DNA from: Exiguobacterium alkaliphilum 12/1
GTDB lineage: Bacteria; Bacillota; Bacilli; Exiguobacteriales; Exiguobacteriaceae
Assembly (NCBI RefSeq): GCF_000714435.1
Contig: NZ_JJMW01000064.1
Coordinates: 1-64,000, forward strand
DNA: 64,000 bases
Reading direction: 5' to 3'
Under the pieces are notes generated by a model that made no database searches, was not told the origin of the DNA, and worked only from the letters and a program-made list of their open reading frames with translations. A program made the position numbers and the translations under genes. This document shows, piece by piece, positions 1 through 9,735 of this stretch. Position 1 is the first letter of the stretch. Each line of letters starts with the position of its first letter.

Positions 1-28
1 TCACGGTTGAGTGCGAGTCTTTTGTCGT

Positions 29-1684
29 TTACTGAAGTTGGACCGGTTGGCTGACGAAGAATTGAAGCTGATTGGTGACAGGTAACGTATTCAATTGGTT
101 GAACACAGCGTCGTTATACGTCAGTTGGAGTCGAGAATGCTCGGGCGCTTGTTCGGGGATGTTTCGCTCAAAGTACTGGGTCGCCGAAAGCCCTTCTGCC
201 TCTGGGTAACGGCCACGGAACACGTTCACGTCGAGCGGACCGCGACTATACAGTCCACCTTTGATTTGAAGTTCCGATCCGACCGCATACACTTGCGTCT
301 TTTCTAAAGAGTCACTATATAAAAAGGCTTGAAGTGACGTCGAGCCCGTTTCAAACTCGTTAATCCGATTCAATAAGATTTTCCCTTTTGAGAGAAGGAC
401 GAGCGAGTTGAGCCCAGTTTCATCGAGTGGTCGAATGTTCGCCCGATCAATGACGCTGTCACCGAGCACATAGACGGTCGATTCAAACGAGACATTTCCT
501 TGAATCGTCAAATCACCGTTTACGATGAGCGGCCGATCAATCGAGATGTGGTTGAGTGAATCGATTGTGAGGTCGCCGTCAAATAGGAGCGGATTCTCGT
601 TTTTCGCAATCGATTCGGTAATCACCATTGCGCTACCCGTCAAAGCGGGCGGTAACGTCACGATGGTGGGATCGTTCAAACGGTCGTAGAGACGTTTTAC
701 CAAATACGGACTCGGCCGCTCGATAATCGTCGAGCCGTCGTCACTGATGACACGTTCCGTCTCGAACACCAGGTTCGTACGTGGGAGTGTCGACTGTTTG
801 AATAGCGTCGCTTCGACCGTGTTCGTGTAAGGCAATTTTTGAGCCAATCGCCGGTTCACGAACTCGATGATGGAATAATCGAACTGGAACGGTGAGAACT
901 GGCTCGTGACAGGTCCAGCGTCCGGGAACTCGTTCGCGAAGGAGTTGCCGGCTGTGAAATAGTTCGGCTGGCGACACACATTGCAGGAGGCAAGGTCCGG
1001 CACGTCGATTCGTCCATCCAAATAAAAGCGGCTCGTGGACAAGTTTTGGAGCTGTTTCGCCTCACCGTTCAGTTGATAGTTGGCAGGGCGCATCAACGTG
1101 AACGGGCCACCTGAATAGATGTTCCCTTTCACGGTCGGCATCCCGTTGACCGCTAACTGTTGATCGGACCCGAGTACGTAATAAAGGAAAGAAGGTAACG
1201 CCGTCAAATAGAGGTCTTGTGTATAGTGAACCGCCAGTCGAGGCTGTTCCGGGTTCACTTGACGGCTGGCACGGACGTCCACTTGCAAAATCTTAGTGAA
1301 CGGGGCCGTCACGAGTTGAGTCGTGTCCTCGTCTTCTTTCAATTGAATCGAATACGTGATTGTGCTGTCACTCGTATTCGTCAATTTTACAAATGGCGCA
1401 TCCGTCGCGAGGAGTTCGTGGACGGCCGCGTTAAAAGCAGTCTCGGACGCCATATGTTCGGGAACATCGTTTGAGTCGTGAAGGGGGAAACGATTTCGAA
1501 CATCGGCTGCAATTAACTGAAGGGCGCTTCTTGCGTCTTCGTTCAATTGCGTGTCTTCTGTCCGGATGACGGTCAACTTGTTCGTGACGAGGTTGACTTG
1601 CATCGCTGCGAGCGACAGGACTGCGAGTGCTGCCATCGTCACGAGGACGAGAACGAGGACGTAGCCCTCTTCTTGTTTTCGCAT
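29..1684 (-). CDS. Large minor pilin-like protein (PilX/GspK-type)
   Basis: 551 residues. The N-terminus is a short charged leader (MRKQEEG) followed at once by a hydrophobic helix of about 20 residues, as in class III prepilins. The residue at +5 after the presumed cleavage Gly is Leu, not the usual Glu, which is typical of PilX/GspK-type tip subunits. The body is very large for a pilin. It has a CxxC (Cys-Asn-Val-Cys) near residue 237 and, from about residue 370 to 480, short beta-strand repeats of the kind DGDLTI and NGDLTIQGN that suggest a beta-helix-like domain. A good AAAGGAGG site precedes ATG 1684. It is the last gene of a three-gene minus-strand operon after two classic minor pilins, so it probably sits at the pilus tip and may contact the outside. 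Recognised by architecture only; the exact family is uncertain. Confidence 0.7.
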   Translation of the reverse strand: MRKQEEGYVLVLVLVTMAALAVLSLAAMQVNLVTNKLTVIRTEDTQLNEDARSALQLIAADVRNRFPLHDSNDVPEHMASETAFNAAVHELLATDAPFVKLTNTSDSTITYSIQLKEDEDTTQLVTAPFTKILQVDVRASRQVNPEQPRLAVHYTQDLYLTALPSFLYYVLGSDQQLAVNGMPTVKGNIYSGGPFTLMRPANYQLNGEAKQLQNLSTSRFYLDGRIDVPDLASCNVCRQPNYFTAGNSFANEFPDAGPVTSQFSPFQFDYSIIEFVNRRLAQKLPYTNTVEATLFKQSTLPRTNLVFETERVISDDGSTIIERPSPYLVKRLYDRLNDPTIVTLPPALTGSAMVITESIAKNENPLLFDGDLTIDSLNHISIDRPLIVNGDLTIQGNVSFESTVYVLGDSVIDRANIRPLDETGLNSLVLLSKGKILLNRINEFETGSTSLQAFLYSDSLEKTQVYAVGSELQIKGGLYSRGPLDVNVFRGRYPEAEGLSATQYFERNIPEQAPEHSRLQLTYNDAVFNQLNTLPVTNQLQFFVSQPVQLQ

Positions 1685-1702
1685 GAGGGAATCCTCCTTT
1701 CG

Positions 1703-2266
1703 TTAAAATGGAATCGAACTTTTAAACGTTTTGACCGAATCAGGGTTCTCAGCTAACGATAACGCGATTTCAATCTCGATTAAGCCGCTCGTCATGTAGC
1801 TTGGGCGCCTTGGATCATATATCGGGTCGACGAGTTGAATTGAGATAGATTCGAGCACAATGTTTGGATTGCTTGGTTCATATGACGCGTCTGATAAGTT
1901 GAGCGGGATAGCTTCATAGCCAGCCTTGCGATAAATCATGCCGGATTCCGAGATATTCGGGTCGGATAGACGATGGAATTGAAATGTATTGTCGCTTTCT
2001 GTGACCGCATCGAATTGACTGCGGTTCACTTCCGAGAGGATCGACGAGACCAAATAGTCTGCCTCGCTTCGGAGCTCACTCGTCTCATTCGTCAGGCGAA
2101 ATCCGAGTGTACCTGAGATGAAAGCCGTGATAATGACGCCACTCAAAATCGAGGCGACAACGACGGTAACGAGCAATTCGACTAAGGTGAACCCATTTGA
2201 TTCGTTACTTAATTGTTTCGCTTTCTGGGACAGCTGTTTCAGGGAACGGCTCACGTAACGTCGCAT
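1703..2266 (-). CDS. Minor pilin with N-methylation motif (PilW/GspJ-like)
   Basis: 187 residues with a long basic leader of about 25 residues, then the prepilin cleavage and methylation motif G-FTLVELL and a hydrophobic helix. The rest is a soluble pilin-like domain of typical size for PilW/GspJ-type minor pilins. The prepilin peptidase encoded at 8971 should process it before insertion into the pilus. ATG 2266 is preceded by AAAGGAGTG at good spacing, so the start inside the upstream gene is real and gives a 62-nt overlap. It lies between a PilV-like and a PilX-like gene. Assignment to the J/W class rests on order, size and leader length, not on detailed similarity. Confidence 0.75.
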   Translation of the reverse strand: MRRYVSRSLKQLSQKAKQLSNESNGFTLVELLVTVVVASILSGVIITAFISGTLGFRLTNETSELRSEADYLVSSILSEVNRSQFDAVTESDNTFQFHRLSDPNISESGMIYRKAGYEAIPLNLSDASYEPSNPNIVLESISIQLVDPIYDPRRPSYMTSGLIEIEIALSLAENPDSVKTFKSSIPF

Positions 2267-2657
2267 TCGAGATCACTCCTTTCAACCGGACAGGAGAGGA
2301 CATCGTGTCTGTCGTCACCGTTACTTCAAGCTCGATTGTATGGTCGGATTGCGTCGGGCCAATCTCCGTCACGTCTACATTGAACGATTGTCCGTTAATC
2401 TCCGCACAAAACGGACAAGGGCCACCCGGTGTCAGGGTCGTAAGCGAGAGTACCTCTTCGAGTGACGAGGCTCTTCGGTCTAACGAATGTAACGTATTCT
2501 GTGCGACTTGATTGGCAATTGTGCGATTCAAGCTATCATTCGTCGTTTTCAGGCTTTGACTGAATATATTTAACAAGGAAAACGAGACGATAGATAGAAT
2601 AACAATCGAGACGAGTACTTCGACGAGTGTGAAACCTTGTTCAGAACGACGCAACAC
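2205..2657 (-). CDS. Minor pilin with N-methylation motif (PilV/GspI-like)
   Basis: 150 residues. An 8-residue leader (MLRRSEQG) precedes FTLVEVLVSIVILSIVSF, a textbook class III prepilin signal with Glu at +5 and a 20-residue hydrophobic helix. A CPFC pair occurs near residue 84 and could form a disulfide. It is first in the minus-strand minor-pilin operon and its 3' end overlaps the next gene by 62 nt, which implies coupled translation. The order small I-like, middle J-like, large K-like matches the minor pseudopilin set that starts pilus assembly in other type IV pilus and type II secretion systems. The promoter should lie in the 160-bp gap shared with the divergent plus-strand pilus operon. 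Confidence 0.8.
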   Translation of the reverse strand: MLRRSEQGFTLVEVLVSIVILSIVSFSLLNIFSQSLKTTNDSLNRTIANQVAQNTLHSLDRRASSLEEVLSLTTLTPGGPCPFCAEINGQSFNVDVTEIGPTQSDHTIELEVTVTTDTMSSPVRLKGVISNATLREPFPETAVPESETIK

Positions 2658-2819
2658 GTTGACCTCCTTTTCAAAAATAGTAAAACTGTAGGCAAAAACA
2701 GACTGTTTTCCTGAATTAATTGTTATTTTCTGTACAATGCATATTATACTAAAGTTACAGTGATTTCGGATAGTCCATCGAAAGTCTCATGGATCGACCA
2801 TTTAGGGGGAATTTAAATT

Positions 2820-4046
2820 ATGAAACGATATGGGATGCACGTTCTCATCCTAGCAGGGCTCGTCCTGCTCGTGTCGCTGCCGACGATCGGGCTCGTCAAC
2901 TACTTGGACGTGGCCGCGAAGACGAGTGCTACATATAAAGACACGCGCGTCGCCGGCATCGATGTGTCAGGCATGACAAAGCAAGAAGCGGTGATCCGGC
3001 TTGACAACGCCGTCAAAGATTTTCAAAACGCGCCGTTCAACGTGACGCTCGTCGACGGGACGACGCTCGAAGTCGGGAAAGACGTCGTGACGTTCAACGT
3101 CGACGGTACGCTCGAGACGATCACCGAACCAGGGGATTACCCGCTCGCGGTTGCCCTTGACGAAGAACGGATCACCCCGTACCTCGACAATCAGCCGGTG
3201 ACGATGACGATGGTGACCGGACCGATCACCGCATCGGCATCTCAGCTTGATTCGAATATCGTCCTTGAGACGATTGCCGAAGAGAACGAGGTCGTCGCTT
3301 CGATGACGGTCAGCCCGACACCGGCGATGCGCTCGGTACTCGAGCGGATGAACGGGTTTGAAATGAACGCCGGGGACATCTTTAGCTTGAAGGCGTTCGG
3401 TGACGATTTCGACGCCATGACAACGCTCGGCCCTTCCCTTTACCAGCTGTTCGCGGCGACGCCGTTCAACATTTTAGAACGCGTCCCGCATGAAGTGCTT
3501 CCGAGCGGGGTCGAACTCGGCTATGACGTGCTCGTCGATGACCGTTCGAACTTTGCCGTTCAAAACACGGAACAGACGCCATACGCCATCATCGTCTTGA
3601 ACGAAGGGAACACGATGACCGTGCAACTGCTCGGAAAAGCGTTCGAGGCGGCGTATGAGTCACGTGTCGAGGAAGTTGTGAGTGTTCCGTATCAGAACGT
3701 CATCCGCTTCAGCCCGTCACTTCCGGCCGGCAGCTCGTCCGTGACACAATCGGGACAAGCCGGGGAATCGGGGAAACTGTACCGCGTCCGCATCACCGAA
3801 GCGGGTGAGACGCTCGAGATGCTTGGGTTCGACTTCTATGAGCCGGTCCCGGAGATTGTGACGAAAAGCTCGGTCCCGCTTCCGCCTCCAGAGCCGGTCG
3901 AACCGGTCATCCCAACTTTTCCCGACGAACTACTGGAAGATGACCCGTTCGATGACGATGTAGAGAATGACGGATTGTATGATTTTGAAGAAGAACCGCC
4001 GGTATTTGAAAGCGTTCCGGAAACAAGCGAGGAGGCAGTCGGATGA
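2820..4046 (+). CDS. VanW/YoaR-like membrane-anchored protein
   Basis: 408 residues. An N-terminal membrane anchor (residues 7-27) is followed by an extracytoplasmic segment with the pattern VAGIDVSGMTKQEA, common in YoaR-type proteins carrying a peptidoglycan-binding-like domain. The stretch from about residue 165 to 275 looks like a VanW domain: NAGDIFSL, then LYQLFAATPFNILERVPH, then a segment with FAVQNTEQTPYAI. The C-terminal 60 residues are Pro, Glu and Asp rich and probably disordered. ATG 2820 follows a GGGGGA site. It opens the pilus operon and overlaps the next gene by ATGA. The family function is not settled; a role in passing the pilus through the cell wall is inferred from context. 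Similarity is moderate, so the VanW call is tentative. Confidence 0.6.
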   Translation: MKRYGMHVLILAGLVLLVSLPTIGLVNYLDVAAKTSATYKDTRVAGIDVSGMTKQEAVIRLDNAVKDFQNAPFNVTLVDGTTLEVGKDVVTFNVDGTLETITEPGDYPLAVALDEERITPYLDNQPVTMTMVTGPITASASQLDSNIVLETIAEENEVVASMTVSPTPAMRSVLERMNGFEMNAGDIFSLKAFGDDFDAMTTLGPSLYQLFAATPFNILERVPHEVLPSGVELGYDVLVDDRSNFAVQNTEQTPYAIIVLNEGNTMTVQLLGKAFEAAYESRVEEVVSVPYQNVIRFSPSLPAGSSSVTQSGQAGESGKLYRVRITEAGETLEMLGFDFYEPVPEIVTKSSVPLPPPEPVEPVIPTFPDELLEDDPFDDDVENDGLYDFEEEPPVFESVPETSEEAVG

Positions 4047-4327
4047 TTGGATATTTGATTTTGCTCGCCTTCTGGGTGCTCGCCACGTTGACGCTATTCG
4101 CTCTGTCGGTCCCGAACGTGCGAAAACGGGAGACGAAACTCGTCATCGCGCTTCTCGTCGCCGTGATCGCGGTCGGCGTGTACACGATGTACATGGAAGG
4201 ACTCGAGCGGACGTGGTGGGCTATTTCCCTCCTCGTCCTCGGCGTGATCGGCGGTGCCGCATTGAGCGTCTTCATCGAACAACGAGACGTCGTGCAACAG
4301 GAGGTACCGCAGAGGATGGTGAAGTAA
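4043..4327 (+). CDS. Small three-helix membrane protein of the pilus operon
   Basis: 94 residues with three predicted membrane helices (about residues 3-23, 34-51 and 61-79) and a charged C-terminal tail. It starts at an ATG that overlaps the stop of the VanW-like gene (ATGA), and the PilB gene begins 1 nt after its stop, so all three are translationally linked. I do not recognise a family. Position between an envelope protein and the assembly ATPase suggests an accessory part of the pilus machine, perhaps partnering the VanW-like protein, but that is inference from context alone. Confidence 0.65.
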   Translation: MIGYLILLAFWVLATLTLFALSVPNVRKRETKLVIALLVAVIAVGVYTMYMEGLERTWWAISLLVLGVIGGAALSVFIEQRDVVQQEVPQRMVK

Positions 4328-4328
4328 G

Positions 4329-5987
<1,659 letters not shown>

Positions 5988-5991
5988 TGAG

Positions 5992-7029
5992 ATGATCCAT
6001 CAATCGATAGAAGTGATTTTGACGAAGGCGGTCGAACAGCGCGCCTCGGACATCCATCTGACCGCGGGCTCGCCTCCGATTTTCCGCATCGACGGAAGCC
6101 TCGTCACGATGGGTGAGGAGAAGGTGTTGCCGGCCCACATTGAGAGTTACTTACGCGAAATTATGACCGATGACATGCGGGCCCGGCTCGATTTAGAGCG
6201 CGACCTCGACTTCTCGTTCGGTGTGCCGCGCGTCTCACGGTTTCGCGTCAACGCCTATTATCAGCGGGGGACGGTCGCCATCGCTTTCCGTTCCATTTCC
6301 GGGGAAATCCCGACGATGAACGAACTCGACTTGCCGGCCGTGTTGAAACGTCTTATCGAGAAACCGCACGGACTCATCCTCGTGACGGGGCCGACCGGAT
6401 CGGGGAAATCGACGACGCTCGCGGCGATGATTCACGAGATTAACTGCACGCAGCGAAAACGAATCATCACGCTCGAGGACCCGATCGAGTATTTGCATTC
6501 GCATAACCAGAGCATCGTCGACCAACGCGAAATCGGCTCGGACGTCATGAAGTTCGTGAGTGGGCTTCGCGCCGCGCTCCGGCAAGACCCGGACGTCATC
6601 TTGCTCGGGGAGATGCGTGACCTCGAGACGATCTCGACGGCGATGACCGCGGCCGAGACGGGTCACCTCGTCATGGCGACGCTCCATACGTCGAGCGCGA
6701 TGTCGACCGTCAGCCGCATCATCGACGCGTTCCCGGCCGAGCAGCAAGACCAAATTCGGACGCAGCTCGCCAACGTGTTGCTCGGCGTCGTCAGTCAGCG
6801 CCTGTTCCCGCGTGTCGACGTCGCGAAAGGCCGCGTCGCCGCGATGGAGATTCTGCTCGGCAATGCGGCCGTCGCCAACTTGATTCGCAATGAAAAAGAG
6901 TTCCAGCTCCCGACCGTCATCCAGACGAACCGGCAGAGCGGGATGCAGTCGATGGACGCGTCCATCGAGCAACTCATCCGGCAAGGCGTCATCAATCCGA
7001 ACGCCGTGCCGAACGAAGAAATGAGGTAA
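5992..7029 (+). CDS. pilT: Type IV pilus retraction ATPase PilT
   Basis: 345 residues, normal for PilT. It shows ASDIHLTAGSPP at the N-terminus, Walker A GPTGSGKSTT near 133, the Asp-box LEDPIEYLHSH, Walker B VILLGEMRD near 202 and the His box GHLVMATLHTSSA. There is no zinc tetracysteine, unlike PilB. The enzyme depolymerises the pilus, which powers twitching movement or DNA uptake. It lies 4 nt after pilB and 4 nt before pilC in one operon, with its own GGAGTGATGAG site. The presence of a true retraction ATPase argues that this is a dynamic type IVa-like pilus and not only a ComG-type pseudopilus, since ComG systems of Bacillus have a single ATPase. Confidence 0.95.
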   Translation: MIHQSIEVILTKAVEQRASDIHLTAGSPPIFRIDGSLVTMGEEKVLPAHIESYLREIMTDDMRARLDLERDLDFSFGVPRVSRFRVNAYYQRGTVAIAFRSISGEIPTMNELDLPAVLKRLIEKPHGLILVTGPTGSGKSTTLAAMIHEINCTQRKRIITLEDPIEYLHSHNQSIVDQREIGSDVMKFVSGLRAALRQDPDVILLGEMRDLETISTAMTAAETGHLVMATLHTSSAMSTVSRIIDAFPAEQQDQIRTQLANVLLGVVSQRLFPRVDVAKGRVAAMEILLGNAAVANLIRNEKEFQLPTVIQTNRQSGMQSMDASIEQLIRQGVINPNAVPNEEMR

Positions 7030-7033
7030 GCGT

Positions 7034-8251
7034 ATGGCCATATTCCAATACGAAGGCAAGCTCTTGAATGGGCGCCGCAAGAAAGGCCGCATCACGGCCG
7101 TCTCGCTCCGCGAGGCGAAAGAGAAGCTCCGCGAGGAGTCGATTCTCGTCACGGAACTGTCGGAGCTCGAGTCGACAGGCCTAAACACCGAAATCAACCT
7201 GCTCCCGGAGCGGGTGAAGATTGAACATTTGATCATGTATGTGCGTCAGTTCGCGACGCTCATCCGGGCCGGTGTGCCAATCGTCCGGGCGACGTCCATC
7301 TTGCGCGTCCAGACCGAGTCGAAAGTATTGAAGAAGACGCTCAGCCAAGTCGAGGACGATTTACGGGAAGGGATCGCCTATTCCGAAGCGATCAAGAAAC
7401 ACCCGCGCGTGTTCTCGAACTTCTTCAGCTCGATGGCGCTCGCGGGCGAGGCGAGCGGGAACTTGGAGGAGGCGCTCGACCAAATCGGGCTCCAACTCCA
7501 GAAACAGTACGACGTGAAACGGAAAGTCATCTCGGCGCTCACGTATCCGCTCGTCGTCTCCATCGTCGCCATCGGCGTCGTCGCCTTCCTCATGGTGAGC
7601 GTCGTCCCGACGTTCGCGAGCATCTTCGGCCAACTCGGCGGGGAACTCCCGCTCATCACCCGGATCGTCGTCGCCGTCTCCGACTTCGTCGCCGCCTATT
7701 GGTGGCTCATCTTCGGAATCGCGATACTCGGTGTCCTCGTGTTTACGTGGATGTTGAAGCGAGATAAGGAACGGTTCATCATCGACGGGTTGTTGCTGAA
7801 ACTACCGATTTTTGGACCAATCGTCCTAAAGTCACAAATCGCGTTATTGACCCGAAGTTTGGCCGTCCTGCTTCAAGCGGCCGTGCCGATCTTGTCGGCG
7901 ATTGAGATTACCGAGAAAATCGTCTCGAACCGCGTCATCCGCAAAGGGCTCGCCGAGGCGCGCAACAGTATGGCGCAAGGCATCCCGCTTCACGAGCCGC
8001 TCATGCGCAACACGAACTTCCCGCCGCTCATGACGCAAATGATCGCGGTCGGCGAGGAGAGCGGGGATTTGGACTCGATGTTGAACGAAGTCGCCGAGTT
8101 TTATGAGACCGAGGTCGAGACGACGACGGACCGGTTGAAGTCGATTATCGAGCCATTACTAATCGTTGTATTGGCAAGTATCGTCGGGGTCATCGTCATC
8201 GCCGTCGTCGTTCCGATGTTCCAAATTTATGGGGATATCCAAAATCAGTAG
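7034..8251 (+). CDS. pilC: Type IV pilus inner-membrane platform protein PilC
   Basis: 405 residues with the duplicated GspF/PilC fold: a cytoplasmic domain around residues 60-180 (LIMYVRQFATLIRAGVPIVRA) and its repeat around 260-375 (LLTRSLAVLLQAAVPIL). Membrane helices lie at about 170-192, 218-238 and 375-398. The conserved GEESGDLDSML motif is present in the second repeat. The protein holds the cytoplasmic ATPases at the membrane and turns ATP-driven motion into pilin extraction or re-entry. The stop is followed by an AT-rich 140-bp gap before the pilin gene, so the pilin may also have its own promoter. Confidence 0.95.
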   Translation: MAIFQYEGKLLNGRRKKGRITAVSLREAKEKLREESILVTELSELESTGLNTEINLLPERVKIEHLIMYVRQFATLIRAGVPIVRATSILRVQTESKVLKKTLSQVEDDLREGIAYSEAIKKHPRVFSNFFSSMALAGEASGNLEEALDQIGLQLQKQYDVKRKVISALTYPLVVSIVAIGVVAFLMVSVVPTFASIFGQLGGELPLITRIVVAVSDFVAAYWWLIFGIAILGVLVFTWMLKRDKERFIIDGLLLKLPIFGPIVLKSQIALLTRSLAVLLQAAVPILSAIEITEKIVSNRVIRKGLAEARNSMAQGIPLHEPLMRNTNFPPLMTQMIAVGEESGDLDSMLNEVAEFYETEVETTTDRLKSIIEPLLIVVLASIVGVIVIAVVVPMFQIYGDIQNQ

Positions 8252-8391
8252 AAAATTCTTAGTTTATGCACATATACTACTTTTCAACTCCAAATTTTGA
8301 ATGTATAGTAAAATTGTTCTACTTAATCTAGGTCTTATGTAATACATGCAGCATACAACATAGCAAAACACACAAAAGGGGAGAATCAGTC

Positions 8392-8889
8392 ATGTTGGAA
8401 AAAATGAAAATGATTTGGCAAGATGCGAAACAGTTGAAAGATGAGCGCGGCCTCACACTCGTCGAGTTGCTCGTCGTCGTCGTAATTTTAGGCATTATCG
8501 CAGCCATCGCCGTCGTCGCGATTGGTGGAATTATCGAGAACTCACGTAAAGATGCGATGGTTGCCGATGCGAAGCAAATGGTGAGTTCAGCGAAATTATA
8601 TACAGCTTCTAACCCAGTTAAAAAAGACGCTCCAGTTGAATTGGTGTTTGTAGGAAATGCGAGCAATAATGCTACTAAGGCAGATGGTTCGCAATACATT
8701 TCACAACTTCAAGATCCGTTCGGAACAGACTATACGACTGCTTTAGTAAAAATCACTGAAGATGGTGGTAAATATATTTACAGTACTACTTTAGTAGGCT
8801 CAAAGTTTAAATTTGAAAATAAGGCTGAAAATGCTCTCAATAAAGATGGTGCGAATTTAGCTACAGTTACGCCTCCAACTACACAATAA
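8392..8889 (+). CDS. pilA: Major type IV pilin
   Basis: 165 residues. A long leader of 20 residues ends in Gly and is followed by LTLVELLVVVVILGIIAAIAVVAI, the prepilin methylation helix with Glu at +5 but Leu instead of Phe at +1. The rest is a small soluble domain with no cysteine. The helix-coding part has the G/C-ending codons of the neighbours, but from about position 8590 on the gene becomes clearly AT-rich. It sits alone between a 140-bp leader and its own terminator, as expected for a highly expressed structural subunit. The site AAAAGGGGAG lies upstream of ATG 8392. It may be the main fibre subunit; with no second candidate in the locus this is the best reading. The symbol is by role. 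Confidence 0.85.
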   Translation: MLEKMKMIWQDAKQLKDERGLTLVELLVVVVILGIIAAIAVVAIGGIIENSRKDAMVADAKQMVSSAKLYTASNPVKKDAPVELVFVGNASNNATKADGSQYISQLQDPFGTDYTTALVKITEDGGKYIYSTTLVGSKFKFENKAENALNKDGANLATVTPPTTQ

Positions 8890-8894
8890 GTTTT

Positions 8895-8935
8895 CCGGCT
8901 GGCGCTGGGCACTCGCTCAGCCTAGCCGGTTTTCT
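8895..8935 (+). terminator. Terminator after the pilin gene
   Basis: Stem CCGGCT/AGCCGG with an inner CGCTG/CTCAG pairing region, followed by TTTTCTATTTTT. It separates the pilin gene from the prepilin peptidase gene, so a higher pilin transcript level from a local promoter is plausible. Confidence 0.8.
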
Positions 8936-8970
8936 ATTTTTGGCATATACTTACAGAAGGAGTGACCAAA

Positions 8971-9723
8971 TTGCTTGACCTCATTGGACTCATTTACAGC
9001 ATCGTGCTCGGAGCGGTCATCACTTCGTTCACGAACGTCGTCGGGCTCCGCGTGCCACAGAAGCAATCGATCGTGACGCCACGGTCGCACTGCCCGTCTT
9101 GCGGCCACGTCTTGTCGGCATGGGAACTCGTTCCCGTGTTCGGCTACTTATTCCTCCGTGGCAAATGCCGCGGCTGTGGCGGACGGATCGCGCCGACGTA
9201 TCCGCTGTTCGAACTGCTCGGGGCAATCGGCTACGGCTACAGCTTTTGGCTGTACGGCTTCTCAGGGACAACGCTGCTCGCGTTCGTCTTCTTGTCGACG
9301 CTGCTCGCTTTGGCGATGTCCGATTTGTCGACGATGCTCGTGCCGAACGTCATTTTGCTCTATACGGCGCCGGTCCTGCTCGCTCTCGCTTACGTATCAG
9401 GGGCGACGTGGTGGGGCCCGCTCGCCGGGGCGTTGTTAGGATTTTCGTTCCTCGCCACCGTTTTTTTCGTCTCAAAAGGGGGACTTGGGGCCGGCGATGT
9501 CAAACTATTTACAGTGATCGGACTCGTGCTCGGACCGCGTGACGTGCTCGTCGCGTTGTTCCTCGCGAGCTTGATCGGTGCCGTCGTCGGTCTCGCGCTG
9601 ATCGGGTTGAAACGGATCGGTCGCAAACAGCCGATCCCGTTCGTCCCGTCGATCGCGCTCGGGACGATGCTGACGTTTTGGTTCAGCGAACGCTTTTTTG
9701 ATTGGTATTTTGATTTATTGTAG
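8971..9723 (+). CDS. pilD: Prepilin peptidase / N-methyltransferase PilD (ComC-like)
   Basis: About 250 residues and strongly hydrophobic with 7-8 membrane helices. It has the N-terminal zinc-binding pair CPSC...CRGC (near residues 45 and 70) of bifunctional prepilin peptidases, and the catalytic aspartates in MSDLSTMLVPN and GLGAGDVKLF. It cleaves the leader of the four pilins here and methylates the new N-terminus. Start choice: a GTG at 8962 overlaps the AGAAGGAG site at 8955-8962, so the TTG at 8971, 8 nt behind that site, is the better start. In Bacillus the equivalent comC lies at the same place, just upstream of maf. Confidence 0.92.
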   Translation: MLDLIGLIYSIVLGAVITSFTNVVGLRVPQKQSIVTPRSHCPSCGHVLSAWELVPVFGYLFLRGKCRGCGGRIAPTYPLFELLGAIGYGYSFWLYGFSGTTLLAFVFLSTLLALAMSDLSTMLVPNVILLYTAPVLLALAYVSGATWWGPLAGALLGFSFLATVFFVSKGGLGAGDVKLFTVIGLVLGPRDVLVALFLASLIGAVVGLALIGLKRIGRKQPIPFVPSIALGTMLTFWFSERFFDWYFDLL

Positions 9724-9735
9724 GGGGAAACTAGC

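Noticed and set aside
6235..7236. 333-codon open frame opposite pilT and pilC
   Set aside because: Low-complexity Arg/Asp/His-rich translation, spanning two real genes; a codon-bias shadow.
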